Positions 42,445 through 51,702 of a stretch of DNA of 64,000 bases are shown here, in pieces. The notes below the pieces were generated by a model. The model was not told where the DNA came from, made no database searches, and saw only the letters and a list, made by a program, of their open reading frames with translations. How positions within the stretch are numbered: position 1 is the first letter of the stretch; each line of letters begins with the position of its first letter. Position numbers and translations under genes: made by a program. Where the stretch lies: assembly GCF_016862435.1 (NCBI RefSeq), contig NZ_BOMY01000030.1, positions 62,001 to 126,000 of the forward strand, in the 5' to 3' direction. The DNA is from Paractinoplanes tereljensis (lineage in GTDB: Bacteria > Actinomycetota > Actinomycetes > Mycobacteriales > Micromonosporaceae).

Positions 42445-43836
42445 GTCGTCGGGGAGCACCGGCATCGGCAGGAACGTGACCACGCGGTCGGCCAGGGCGT
42501 CGGCGACGGCGGCCGGGTCCGTTGAGGAGCGGGTGACCACGCTCTTGCCGTCCTTCCACGTTCGTTCCTCGGCTACGCCCAGGATGGTGGTGACGATGGC
42601 GGTTCGTTCCGGCAGCAAGCCGTCGACTATGTCGTACTGCTTGCCGTCCAGCAGCAGCTTGCCCAGCGCCTTGCGGGCGTCGTCGGAGGCCAGCTGGCCG
42701 AGCACGTCGACCGAGCCGGCGTCGCCCGCCTTGAACTGGCCGGTGAAGACGATCGCTACCTTTCCCGTCGCCTCGTCTACCAGCAGGATCGTGTCGTCGT
42801 AGAACTGGGCGAAGCTCTTTCCGCTCTTGTTCAGGCCGCGCACCGGCGTACGGCCGACTCGGACTTTGTAGGCCGCACCGGCCTTGCTCTCGGCGAAGGC
42901 CGCGGCCCGCCGCAGTTGTTCCTCGAAGAGGCGCCGGTAGGCGCCCTTCTGGCCGATCAGCTGGCCGAGCAGTCCGACGTAGATGTTGATCCGGCCGGCG
43001 ATCTGCTCGGCCAGTTTCTCGGCCGGCACCGCGGCCTTCGGCACCGGGTTGCAGCGGGCCAGGGCGGTGCCGAGGATCTCCAGGTCGTCGGTGGTCAGCC
43101 AGGACTGCAGCCGGGCGTAGACGTCGACCATCGGGTCGGTGGGGCTCAGGCGGTTGAAGCGGCCGAAGAAGCTCTCCACCACGGCCAGGCCGTCGGCGGT
43201 GGTCCGGGTGCGGTCGAAGCCGCGCATCACGGTTTCGACGGCCTGCACGATCCGGTTGCGCTGCTTGGCCGGCAGGCCGGCGGCCAGCACCGCGTTCTGC
43301 AGGTCCTTGGCGGCCACCGCGATGTCGCCGGGCGCGTCGAGCAGGCAGGACCGCTCGAACGCCTGCAGCGCGCGGGCGACCCGGCCGTCGCGCGCGGCCA
43401 GTTCGTACAGCCTGTCGAACGCGGTCTGCGCGGTGGTCGCGGCCCGTGCGGCCTGGGCCACGGCGGCGCGGGCCGGCGGCGGTGGGTATTCCACGTCGAG
43501 CCGCCGCCGGACCGCGGCGAGCAGGCCGTCGCGGCTCTTCGCGGCGGGCGTCTCGCCGACGGTCTGGCGCAGCCAGGCGCGGGCCGCCGCCTCCTGGTCG
43601 TCGGAGAGCCGGCGCAGGGCCTCGTCGACGTCGCGCCGGGCCGCCTTCACCGCGGCCTGGCCGGGGTCGGCGGCCGGCAGCATCCGGGCGATGCGCACCC
43701 GCAGATCGAGGTGGACGAAGGCGGCGGCGAAGTCGGGGTGGGCGCGGCAGAGCGCGTCCAGCGGGCTCGCGCCGAGCTGGACCGCGCCGCGCCGGACGCT
43801 GCGTACCAGGGCGGCGAGAATGCGCTTCGGGATCAT
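42388..43836 (-). CDS. unknown protein, third gene of ABC-type overlapping operon (482 aa)
   Basis: No family is recognised. The first about 200 residues are helical and Ala/Arg-rich; FDRTRTTADGLAVVESFFGRFNRL follows. The last about 170 residues look like a separate alpha/beta domain (KSFAQFYDDTILLVDE, KVAIVFTGQFKAG, DARKALGKLLLDGKQYDIVDG) whose acidic pair and GQFK strand are faintly reminiscent of nuclease folds, though a clear PD-(D/E)xK site is not proven. ATG overlaps the upstream gene's stop (ATGA). The 3' end overlaps the HEAT-like gene. Third member of a tightly coupled operon with the genes at 43833 and 45179. Confidence 0.75.
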   Translation of the reverse strand: MIPKRILAALVRSVRRGAVQLGASPLDALCRAHPDFAAAFVHLDLRVRIARMLPAADPGQAAVKAARRDVDEALRRLSDDQEAAARAWLRQTVGETPAAKSRDGLLAAVRRRLDVEYPPPPARAAVAQAARAATTAQTAFDRLYELAARDGRVARALQAFERSCLLDAPGDIAVAAKDLQNAVLAAGLPAKQRNRIVQAVETVMRGFDRTRTTADGLAVVESFFGRFNRLSPTDPMVDVYARLQSWLTTDDLEILGTALARCNPVPKAAVPAEKLAEQIAGRINIYVGLLGQLIGQKGAYRRLFEEQLRRAAAFAESKAGAAYKVRVGRTPVRGLNKSGKSFAQFYDDTILLVDEATGKVAIVFTGQFKAGDAGSVDVLGQLASDDARKALGKLLLDGKQYDIVDGLLPERTAIVTTILGVAEERTWKDGKSVVTRSSTDPAAVADALADRVVTFLPMPVLPDDLRALIRFLLEATEKIPKV

Positions 43837-45179
43837 CGGACCAACCCGGCGGCGAGGGGAGCCAGGACGGTGACCGAGCCGGCCAGCTTGCCGGCCGGCA
43901 GGGCGCCGGCGACCTCGCCGACACACTGCAGGGCCAGCTTGAGCTTGGAGGGTTCCACGCCGAGGGACTCGGCCGGGTCGAGCGAGCAACGGTACGCGTC
44001 GGCGTCCCGCAGATAGGCGGCCCACGCCTCGAGGATGCCCTTGGCCGCCAGCACCACGTCGGCCACGATCGCCAGCGGCGGGGCCACCAGGTGCAGGGTG
44101 AGCAGGCCGCCCATCAGGCCCAGCGCCGAACCGAACTCGTCACCCAGCGCCGGGTCGATGCTGTAGTAGACGTCGTGCACGGCCTGCCCGGCCGAGCTGG
44201 GGCCGGGGCCGTACATGTCGCCGACGGCGTCCGCGAGCACCTGCTGGAACGCCCACGGGCCGAACTTCGGGTCGAGCAGGCTGGGCAGCCCGCCTTTCAT
44301 GCCCCGGGAGCGCAACTCGGCGGCCAGCCCGGCGGCCGGGCCCTGCTCGTGTTTGGTGTGGCGGTCGTGCCAGACCTCGGCCCGGGTGCTGTCCCGGACC
44401 GCCTTGACCGCCGTTGACGTGGCGGTCAGCGCCTCGACGATCGCGGCCAGCAGCTCCTTGTCGGTGGGCTTCTCCTTCAGCGGCATCCGGTAGAGCACCG
44501 GGTGGCCGGCGCCGAGGCGGGCGCGTAGGGCGGCCAGTTCGACGCCGCGGGCCACCGATTCCTGGACCTCGCGGGCTACCTTCAGCACGTTGCCGGAGAG
44601 CAGCCCGGGCAGGCCGCCGGACACGGTGATCAGGGTGGCGGCCAGGGCCGCGTACGCGTCTTTTTCAGCAACCGAGGCCTCGGCCGAAGCCAGCTCGGTT
44701 ACGGCGGCCCGGAGGGATTCGACCTCGTCGCCCGGCTTGAGGGTCACCGATCGCGGTTTTAAAAAGTCGCCGACCAGGTACCGCTTCGACTCGGCGAGAA
44801 TCTGCGCCTCCGACGCGTCGAGCCGGCGCAGCGCGATGGCCCGGGCCACCTCCTCGACCACGGCCAGATCCTTGGCCACCTCGACGGCGAGCCGCTCCCG
44901 GGCGGCCCGCCAGGCGGCCAGCGCCGGCTCGGTCTCCTCGGCCAGGGCAAGGCCCGCGCCGGGGTTCTGCAACGGACCGAACCGGGTCCGCTGGCCCGTG
45001 CCGACGTTGGTCTCCCGGGCCGTCTTGAGCCGGGCGGTCAGCAGGGCCAGGGTGCGCTCGACCCAGGACCAGCCGCCCAGCAGGTAACCGCTGCGGGCGA
45101 TCTGGTCGATCGCGACGGTGTCGCCGACCGGGAGCACCAACATGGTGCTCCCGTCCGGCATGGTGATCCGAGCGGCCAC
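43833..45179 (-). CDS. unknown protein, second gene of overlapping operon (448 aa)
   Basis: It starts at a GTG that shares one base with the preceding TAG stop. N-terminal MPDGSTMLVLPVGDTVAID looks like a small beta domain. Long amphipathic helices (residues about 50-330) follow. Near residues 360-410 there is a hydrophobic stretch (FGSALGLMGGLLTLHLVAPPLAIVADVVLA, given here in part) that could insert into a membrane. The C-terminus has a pair of Cys and a second hydrophobic patch. No known domain. It is likely a partner of the proteins encoded on either side. Confidence 0.75.
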   Translation of the reverse strand: MAARITMPDGSTMLVLPVGDTVAIDQIARSGYLLGGWSWVERTLALLTARLKTARETNVGTGQRTRFGPLQNPGAGLALAEETEPALAAWRAARERLAVEVAKDLAVVEEVARAIALRRLDASEAQILAESKRYLVGDFLKPRSVTLKPGDEVESLRAAVTELASAEASVAEKDAYAALAATLITVSGGLPGLLSGNVLKVAREVQESVARGVELAALRARLGAGHPVLYRMPLKEKPTDKELLAAIVEALTATSTAVKAVRDSTRAEVWHDRHTKHEQGPAAGLAAELRSRGMKGGLPSLLDPKFGPWAFQQVLADAVGDMYGPGPSSAGQAVHDVYYSIDPALGDEFGSALGLMGGLLTLHLVAPPLAIVADVVLAAKGILEAWAAYLRDADAYRCSLDPAESLGVEPSKLKLALQCVGEVAGALPAGKLAGSVTVLAPLAAGLVR

Positions 45180-48100
45180 TAGTCGTTCTCGACCTTGACC
45201 GCGAACGAGTTCGGCGGGGTGAGCGGGTCGTCCAGGTCGCCGGCGGCGATCCGGGCGGCTCGCCGGTCGGCCTCCAGTTCGGCGACCCGGGCCTCGGCGA
45301 CCGCTCGCCTGGCCTCGGCCACCCGCAGCTCGACCAGGTGGTCCTCCAGGGCCTCGCAGTCGCCGCGCCACGACTCCACCGAGATGCCGGGAGTGGGCAG
45401 GATGACGGTGTCGGTGGCGATCCGCTCGCCGGACGCCTCGGCCTCCTGGGTGGCCTTCTCCATCTCGGTGGCCAGGCTGGTCACCACCTTCATCAGGGTG
45501 GTCTCGGCCAGCGGGGCCAGCGGGATGGCGAGGTTCGGGCCGTCCGAGGCGACCACGTGCGGCTCGAACATGCCGATCTTGAGCTGCGGGGCGCCCTCCA
45601 TCAGGCGCTGCAGCTGCTCGCTCGGCGGGAGGGCTTGGAACAGCACGTACCGGTAGTAGTCGCGGTGCTGGTTGAGGTGGGTGAGCAGGGTCTGGCTGCG
45701 CTCCCGGGCCGAGCCGATCATCTCGGCGCCGAACTTCATCTCCAGCTTGTCGGCGATCGTGGTGGTGGTCTGCTCCTCGCCGGCGGCGGCGACCACGGCC
45801 GCGGCGGCCTGCTGCCCGGCGCCCTCGGCCTCTTTGGCCTCCCAGTTCTGGAACGCGGTTTTCAGCTGGGCCAGCGCGCCGGGGATGCCACCGTCCTCGA
45901 CGTCGTAGATGCCCTCCTTCTTGCCGTTCGGGTACCAGAACGTGCCCCAGTCCCAGAACACGTAACCGGGCATCGAGGTGATCCGCAGGGCCAGCCCGGC
46001 GTCCTCCTTGTCCTTGTCACCGACCCCGCCGAGGCCGTCCAGGGCGGGCGCCGAACCGGCCGGCGGCACCGCCGACAGCAGCGACCGGGCCGCCTCCGGG
46101 GTGACGCTCGCGCCGGCCAGCCGGTCGAGCTCGGTGGTCAGGCCGGTGCCGAACTTCGCGCCGACCAGGCGCTTCCACAGCCAGCGCTGGGCCGCCGACA
46201 GCTCGGCCGAGGTGGGGGAGCGGTGCGCGGCGATCGAGGTGAGCGCGGCCTGCACGTCGACGCTGGTGAACTCGCCGGCCCGGCGCTTGAGGTCGGTCAG
46301 GATCGCATTCACCGTCGCGGTGTACGGGTTGTCGGGCTTGGCCGGCTGGTTGGTGCCCGGCTTCTCCCGGTGCCGGTCCAGGTCCTTCTCCTTCTTACCG
46401 GCCACCGCGAGGTTGTGCAGTTCCTCGGCCGCCTGCTTGTACGCCTCCAGCGTCCGGCACGCCTCGAACCCCTCCACCAGGGCCGCGTCCAGCAGCCCGT
46501 TGCGCAGCGTCGCCTCGTTGACCCGCACGTCCAGCTCGGTGAACGTGCTGATCTCGACCGGGTTGGGCACCAGCACCACGATCCGCACGCCGGCCTTGTT
46601 GAAGACCAGGTTGATGTCGTAGTGGGCGAGCACCTCGTGGAAGTTCATGGTCAGCGTGTGCCCCTGGTTGGGGTTGCGGATGGTCCGCACCACGCTGGTC
46701 CGCTGCTCGGTCTCGATGCTCTCGGTGATGGTGGTGACCCGCCGCGAGCGCACCCGGGTGGCGGCGTGGCTTGTCGACTCACGCACGTGCTGGGTGGACG
46801 ACTTGGTGGCGTTGGCCAGGCTCTGCGCGTTGGACACCTCGCCGCCGACCTGCACCCGGATCGACGCGACCCCCGGCGAGTAGGAGGCGTCGAGCGACCC
46901 GTACGCCTGCGCGTCGAACTCGTTGGTGCTTGTCACCTCGCGCATCACGTCCTCGGTGTCCCGGGTCGAGGAGGTGTAGTCGAAGGACTGGTCGATGTCG
47001 GTCTCGGCGCTCTGGATCAGCGATTTGGACCGCCGTTCCCAGCTGGACACGGTGATCGTGGTTTCCTCGCCGGGCGCCATGGCCAGACTGGAGATCAAAT
47101 TGCCCCGGGTGAACCCGGTCAAGGTCCAAGTCTGTTTCCAAGGCAGGAGTACGGCCACCGGCAGCCCGACGGTCGACAGGTCGATGAGCCCGTTGCCGGT
47201 CGACGAGGTGTGCTTGATCGGCGGCGGCCGGAACGTGCCGGTCTTGTCGCCGTCCTTGCGCATCGAATACCGGTCCGCGTCCCGGGTCATCCGGCGCAGG
47301 TCGTGGGTGACCTCGAGCTGGTTGATCGGGCGGGCCCGGCCGAGCATCCGGAACCCCTCGGGCAGCAGCTCGTCCTCCCGCGGCCAGATCAGCTTGACCT
47401 CGTCGTCGCCGGCCCGGGTGGTGATCTGCTCGCCGCGGCGCAGCGCCCGGATCTCCTCCGGACCGAGCTGCAGCACCAGGCCGCCGCCGCTGGTCGTCGG
47501 GATCACCGGGTAGGCCAGGAACTCGGCCAGGTCGGCGATGCCCATCGCGGCGGTGGCCGGCCGGGAGTCGCCGGCCCCGATCGTGTTGACCTGGGCCAGC
47601 CCGGTCGCCACCCCGTCCTTGGTCGCGGTGGCGGTCACCGTGCCGGTGGCCAGCAGGTCGCGGATGCCGTTCTCGTCGAGGGTGACGGTGCCCAGCTCGG
47701 TCTCGATCTGCCGGCTGGCCAGCACCTGGTCGAGCGAGCCGGCCTCCAGGTTCACCGCCTGCATCGCGGGGTTGAGCCGGACCACCGCGCTCTTGCCGTC
47801 GGCGGTGGCGACGGTGAGCACGCTCTCGCCCTGCCGGAGCCGGCCGGCCGCCTGCGCGCTCAGATCGACGTTGAAGGTGGCGTTGTCGATCTTGATGCTG
47901 CCGGTGCCGATCACGTGGTCCACGTCGGCGATCGCGAGCGACAGGTCGGCCTGGCCGGTGACCGCGCGGCCCGGGTCGACGCCGGAGGCGATCACGTTGA
48001 GGCCGATCGACGGGGCGGCGCCGGCGCCGGCGGTGGACAGCGGGGCCGGGCCGGTCGCGGTGTTGCCGTTGAGGCCGGCCTTGAGCGCGACCCGCTGGGT

Positions 48101-48310
48101 GCTGGTGATCCGGGCCGGGGTCTCGACGATGTCGCCGCTGGTGTTCAGCACGATCGGGATCGAGACGGTGCGTCCGGTGCTGGTCACGGTCTCGTTGTAG
48201 AGGCGGATGAACTGGCCGAAGCGGAACTCGCGCGTCACGCCCCAGGTGGGCAGCTTCGCGGTGCAGGAGTCGCCACCGAGGATCGGGGTGACGGGGTTCT
48301 CAGCAGGCAT
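45179..48310 (-). CDS. large unknown protein, first gene of overlapping operon (1043 aa)
   Basis: The product has no signal peptide and no clear membrane helix. Residues about 1-270 are beta-rich with Thr/Val/Asp repeats; residues about 380-570 contain Ser/Thr-rich blocks (TTITVSSWERRSKSLIQSAE; RVTTITESIETEQRTS) followed by RNPNQGHTLTMNFHEVLAHYD. An Ala/Gln-rich helical part follows and residues about 985-1030 form a coiled coil (ARRAVAEARVAELEADRRAA). LPTPGISVESWRGDCEALEDH lies just before the coil. I recognise no family. It is transcribed first, then two further unknown genes by stop/start overlap. Confidence 0.78.
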   Translation of the reverse strand: MPAENPVTPILGGDSCTAKLPTWGVTREFRFGQFIRLYNETVTSTGRTVSIPIVLNTSGDIVETPARITSTQRVALKAGLNGNTATGPAPLSTAGAGAAPSIGLNVIASGVDPGRAVTGQADLSLAIADVDHVIGTGSIKIDNATFNVDLSAQAAGRLRQGESVLTVATADGKSAVVRLNPAMQAVNLEAGSLDQVLASRQIETELGTVTLDENGIRDLLATGTVTATATKDGVATGLAQVNTIGAGDSRPATAAMGIADLAEFLAYPVIPTTSGGGLVLQLGPEEIRALRRGEQITTRAGDDEVKLIWPREDELLPEGFRMLGRARPINQLEVTHDLRRMTRDADRYSMRKDGDKTGTFRPPPIKHTSSTGNGLIDLSTVGLPVAVLLPWKQTWTLTGFTRGNLISSLAMAPGEETTITVSSWERRSKSLIQSAETDIDQSFDYTSSTRDTEDVMREVTSTNEFDAQAYGSLDASYSPGVASIRVQVGGEVSNAQSLANATKSSTQHVRESTSHAATRVRSRRVTTITESIETEQRTSVVRTIRNPNQGHTLTMNFHEVLAHYDINLVFNKAGVRIVVLVPNPVEISTFTELDVRVNEATLRNGLLDAALVEGFEACRTLEAYKQAAEELHNLAVAGKKEKDLDRHREKPGTNQPAKPDNPYTATVNAILTDLKRRAGEFTSVDVQAALTSIAAHRSPTSAELSAAQRWLWKRLVGAKFGTGLTTELDRLAGASVTPEAARSLLSAVPPAGSAPALDGLGGVGDKDKEDAGLALRITSMPGYVFWDWGTFWYPNGKKEGIYDVEDGGIPGALAQLKTAFQNWEAKEAEGAGQQAAAAVVAAAGEEQTTTTIADKLEMKFGAEMIGSARERSQTLLTHLNQHRDYYRYVLFQALPPSEQLQRLMEGAPQLKIGMFEPHVVASDGPNLAIPLAPLAETTLMKVVTSLATEMEKATQEAEASGERIATDTVILPTPGISVESWRGDCEALEDHLVELRVAEARRAVAEARVAELEADRRAARIAAGDLDDPLTPPNSFAVKVEND

Positions 48311-48404
48311 GAGGCACCATACGTTGATCGGACGGGCAAGATCTGTCGTCAATCCGCCCCCGGGATCTGGGGTTTTCCCCGGTGTGCGAGTTGAATATCT
48401 GCAC

Positions 48405-50231
48405 ATGTCGATGGTTAAGGCGTTGCTGATTCCGCTGCTGCTGGCGGGCCCCGCGCCGGTGCAGGCGGCCGAACCCACCTGGGCCGCGCCACTCAGCACC
48501 CGAGGGCGCTACATCGTGGATGCGAATGGCGAGCGATTCAAACTGAAGTCGGCGAACTGGCACGGCGCGAGCGGCACCTGGAACGGTTCCGGCGACGTCA
48601 ACGTCGACGCGAACCATCACGCCGGGGAGAACTCCCGGCGCATTCCGATGGGCCTCGACCGGGTGTCGATCGAAACCGTGGTGAACGGCTTCAAGGACAT
48701 CGGCATCAACAGCGTGCGGCTGCCCTTCTCCGACGAGATGCTGCGCGACACCCAACCGGTCACCGGCGCCGCCGATCCCACCCTCAACGGCCTGACCCCA
48801 CTGCAGGTGTACGACCGGGTAGTCACGTCACTCACGAACGCCGGGCTGGCCGTGATTCTCAACAACCATACGAACACCACGAAGTGGTGTTGTGGGGTCG
48901 ACGGGAACGAACGCTGGAATGCCTCGCAGACCACCGCGGAATGGGAGGAGAGCTGGCTGACGATGGTGCGGCGCTACCGGGACAATCCGCGGGTCGTCGG
49001 CGCCGACCTCTACAACGAGGTGCGCCGGAACGTGCTTGACGACCCGAACTGGGGAGGCGGCGACGACCACGACTGGTTCGCGGCGTCGCAGCACCTCGGC
49101 GATCGTATTCTGCGCGAGGCCAACCCGAATCTGCTGATCATCGTGGAGGGCATCAACTGGACCGGGATCCCGGTGGACGGATTCGCGCACGGGCGGCCGA
49201 CGCTGACTCCGGTCCGGACGCTCTCGCACACCCTGGTCACCTCCGGGAAGCTGGTCTACTCGGCGCACTTCTACGACTACACCGGGCCCAATCACAGCGG
49301 GGCGACCGGGATCGGCGAGACGAGTGATCCGCGCTATCGCGACTTCTCCCGGGACGATCTGTTCACCGTGCTCGACCGGGATGCCTTCTACGTCTCCGGC
49401 ACGCCGGACCAGCATTTCACCGCGCCGGTGTGGATCAGCGAGTTCGGGGTCGACGCGGGCTCGGCCCCGGGCTCGTCGCAGCGGCAGTGGTTCGCCAGCT
49501 TCACCGACTATCTGATCCAGACCGATGCCGACTTTGCCTATTGGCCTGCGGTGGGCTGGCTGGATAACCGGAGCGCCAACAATTGGGCGCTGCTGTTCTG
49601 GGACCGGTCGGGCGGCTTCGACTCCGTGAAAAGTGATTGGCGCTACGACGCGTGGAGTCGCTTGACCACCTCCGGAAAATCCGGATATATCGCCCCCACC
49701 GCGCGCTGGTCGATGCTCAGTCCGGACCGCGGTGACTTCGTGGCCTCCTCGCTTCTGCGCGACCGGCCCGACTGGGACTCCGGGGCCCGCAAGGCCGCCT
49801 GCCCCGACGGCCAACGACTCATCGGCATAGCCGACAAAGGCAACCGCGGATTGTGTACGGACACCGGCGGCGCCTCGTCGTGGACGAATTACGAGGTCGT
49901 CAAGGATGAGCGATATGTGAGCACGGACTGGGCGTCGGGGTACACGAAGTTCCAGTGCCCGGCCGGTGCGCTGCTCGTCGGTTACGCGGTTCGGGGGGCG
50001 GCGATGTCGAGTGCTCTCTGCGGTTACGCCAATGCCCCGGCGAGCTCCGGCCGCACGATCTGGTTCGACCGTGGCGACAACCGGCCGGCCGGTAACCCGG
50101 GTGGGGACTTCGCCACCGGCTATTACAAGGGTCAGTGCGCTGTTGGTGAATACGCGGCCGGAATCGCGTGGACCGGCCGGATCGGCTCAGCCCGTACACC
50201 TGATGCGGTTTTCTGTCGTTCTTTGGTTTGA
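48405..50231 (+). CDS. secreted GH5 glycoside hydrolase with C-terminal Cys-rich beta module
   Basis: The 608-residue enzyme has a signal peptide (about 1-22, cut at VQAAE), a GH5 barrel (about 30-410) with acid/base Glu in ADLYNEVRRN and nucleophile Glu in VWISEFGVDA, and HFYDYT as a substrate-site strand. The C-terminal about 180 residues form repeats of a beta module with paired Cys (AACPDGQRLIGIADKGNRGLC, KFQCPAGALLVGYAV, GQCAVGEYAAGIAWTG), possibly a carbohydrate-binding lectin-like domain. A second ATG two codons in is possible. No CebR box upstream. Divergent from the unknown operon at 48310. Confidence 0.88.
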   Translation: MSMVKALLIPLLLAGPAPVQAAEPTWAAPLSTRGRYIVDANGERFKLKSANWHGASGTWNGSGDVNVDANHHAGENSRRIPMGLDRVSIETVVNGFKDIGINSVRLPFSDEMLRDTQPVTGAADPTLNGLTPLQVYDRVVTSLTNAGLAVILNNHTNTTKWCCGVDGNERWNASQTTAEWEESWLTMVRRYRDNPRVVGADLYNEVRRNVLDDPNWGGGDDHDWFAASQHLGDRILREANPNLLIIVEGINWTGIPVDGFAHGRPTLTPVRTLSHTLVTSGKLVYSAHFYDYTGPNHSGATGIGETSDPRYRDFSRDDLFTVLDRDAFYVSGTPDQHFTAPVWISEFGVDAGSAPGSSQRQWFASFTDYLIQTDADFAYWPAVGWLDNRSANNWALLFWDRSGGFDSVKSDWRYDAWSRLTTSGKSGYIAPTARWSMLSPDRGDFVASSLLRDRPDWDSGARKAACPDGQRLIGIADKGNRGLCTDTGGASSWTNYEVVKDERYVSTDWASGYTKFQCPAGALLVGYAVRGAAMSSALCGYANAPASSGRTIWFDRGDNRPAGNPGGDFATGYYKGQCAVGEYAAGIAWTGRIGSARTPDAVFCRSLV

Positions 50232-50238
50232 GAAAGAG

Positions 50239-50262
50239 GCCCGGCCCCTTGCGGGGCCGGGC
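50239..50262. terminator. hairpin terminator between GH5 and dctA
   Basis: GCCCGGCCCC and GGGGCCGGGC flank TTGC: ten perfect G/C pairs. It follows the GH5 stop by 7 bases and precedes the convergent dctA stop (50296), so it can serve both genes. Confidence 0.85.
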
Positions 50263-50295
50263 CCGTGCACTGTCCGGAGGCGGCCGGACAGCGGG

Positions 50296-51663
50296 TCAGG
50301 ACTCCCGGGTCGCCGCTGTCGTTTCCTTTTCGGGAGCGGGCGTCTCGTCCTCGTCCGGGTCGAGCATTGTCGACTCGTCGAACGGGAGGTCGCCGGCCAG
50401 CACGGCCTGCGCCTTCTCCTTGTTGATCTCGCCGGTCCAGGTGCCGACCAGCACGGTCGCGACCGCGTTGCCGGCGAAGTTGGTCAGCGCCCGTGCCTCG
50501 GACATGAACCGGTCGATGCCAACGATCAGGCCGACGCCGTCGACCAGGTCGGGCCGGTGGCTCTGCAGGCCGCCGGCCAGGGTCGCGAGCCCGGCCCCGG
50601 TGATCCCGGCCGCACCCTTCGACGCGATGATCATGAAGACGAGCAGCGAGATCTGCTCGCCGACCGACAGCGGATCGCCCATCGCCTCGGCGATGAACAG
50701 CGACGCCATGGTCAGGTAGATGGCCGTGCCGTCGAGGTTGAACGAGTACCCGACCGGCACCGTGATGCCGACGACCGGCTTGCTGATGCCCAGGTGCTCC
50801 ATCTTCGCGATCAACCGCGGGAGCGCCGACTCCGAGGAGGAGGTCGACAGGATCAGCAGGAACTCCCGGGCCAGGTAGCGCAGCAGCAGGAAGATGTTCA
50901 TCCGGGCGAACGCCCAGAGGATCACCGCGAGGATGCCGAACACGAAGATCGCGCAGGTGAGGTAGAAGCCGAGCATGATCTGCGCGAGGCTCTTCAGCGC
51001 GTCGACGCCGGTCTCGCCGACCACGGCGGCGATCGCGCCGAACGCGCCGATCGGCGCCAGCCACATGATCATCGCGAGGATCTTGAAGACGACCTTCTGC
51101 AGGAGCCCGATGGCCCGCAGCACCGGCTCGCCGGTGCGTCCGAGTGCCTGCACCGCGAAGCCGACCAGCAGCGCCACCAGCAGGGCCGGCAGCACGTCGC
51201 CCTCGGTCAGCGACGAGAACAGCGTCTTCGGGATGATCCCGAGCAGGAAGTCGCCCACCCCCTCGTGGGCGGCGCCGCTGGCCTGTTTCTGCCCGGCCGC
51301 GGCCGCCGCCTCGTTCAGGTGAAGTCCGGCGCCGGGGTGGATGATGTTGCCGACGATGAGGCCGATCGCCAGCGCCACCGTGGACATGACCAGGAAGTAG
51401 CCGAGGGCGAGCCCACCGACCCGGCCGACCTTGGCGGCCTGCCTGATCGAGCCGATGCCGAGCACGATGGTGCAGAAGATGACCGGCGCGATCATCATCT
51501 TGATCAGGTTGACGAAGCCGGTGCCGAGCGGCTTCAGCTCCTTGCCGACTTCCGGGAAGAGCAGGCCGACCGCGATACCGGCCAAGACGGCGACGATCAC
51601 CGCCAGGTAGAGGAAGTGTGTTCGGTCCCGCCGGACCGGTGGGGATGAGGTGTCGGTGCTCAT
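50296..51663 (-). CDS. dctA: C4-dicarboxylate/cation symporter
   Basis: The 455-residue DAACS-family transporter (GltP/DctA type) has eight membrane helices and two re-entrant loops. Marks are MIAPVIFCTIVLGIG, the Ser-rich hairpin ILSTSSSESALPRL, GYSFNLDGTAIYLTMASLFIA, SKGAAGITGAGLATLAGG and the Asp/Arg substrate segment VGIDRFMSEARALTNFAGN. It imports succinate, fumarate or malate with protons or sodium. It is transcribed divergently from a CitA/DcuS-type sensor kinase that probably controls it. Start ATG is only 39 bp from the kinase start. Confidence 0.93.
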   Translation of the reverse strand: MSTDTSSPPVRRDRTHFLYLAVIVAVLAGIAVGLLFPEVGKELKPLGTGFVNLIKMMIAPVIFCTIVLGIGSIRQAAKVGRVGGLALGYFLVMSTVALAIGLIVGNIIHPGAGLHLNEAAAAAGQKQASGAAHEGVGDFLLGIIPKTLFSSLTEGDVLPALLVALLVGFAVQALGRTGEPVLRAIGLLQKVVFKILAMIMWLAPIGAFGAIAAVVGETGVDALKSLAQIMLGFYLTCAIFVFGILAVILWAFARMNIFLLLRYLAREFLLILSTSSSESALPRLIAKMEHLGISKPVVGITVPVGYSFNLDGTAIYLTMASLFIAEAMGDPLSVGEQISLLVFMIIASKGAAGITGAGLATLAGGLQSHRPDLVDGVGLIVGIDRFMSEARALTNFAGNAVATVLVGTWTGEINKEKAQAVLAGDLPFDESTMLDPDEDETPAPEKETTAATRES

Positions 51664-51702
51664 ACCGCAGAATGTGGCCCAGGTCTCACCCTGGGGGCAC
51701 CC

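Noticed and set aside
45338..48394. A 1018-residue open frame on the plus strand
   Set aside because: It is antisense to the large unknown gene at 45179-48310. The minus frame has better codon bias, ribosome coupling to the next gene and normal residue composition.
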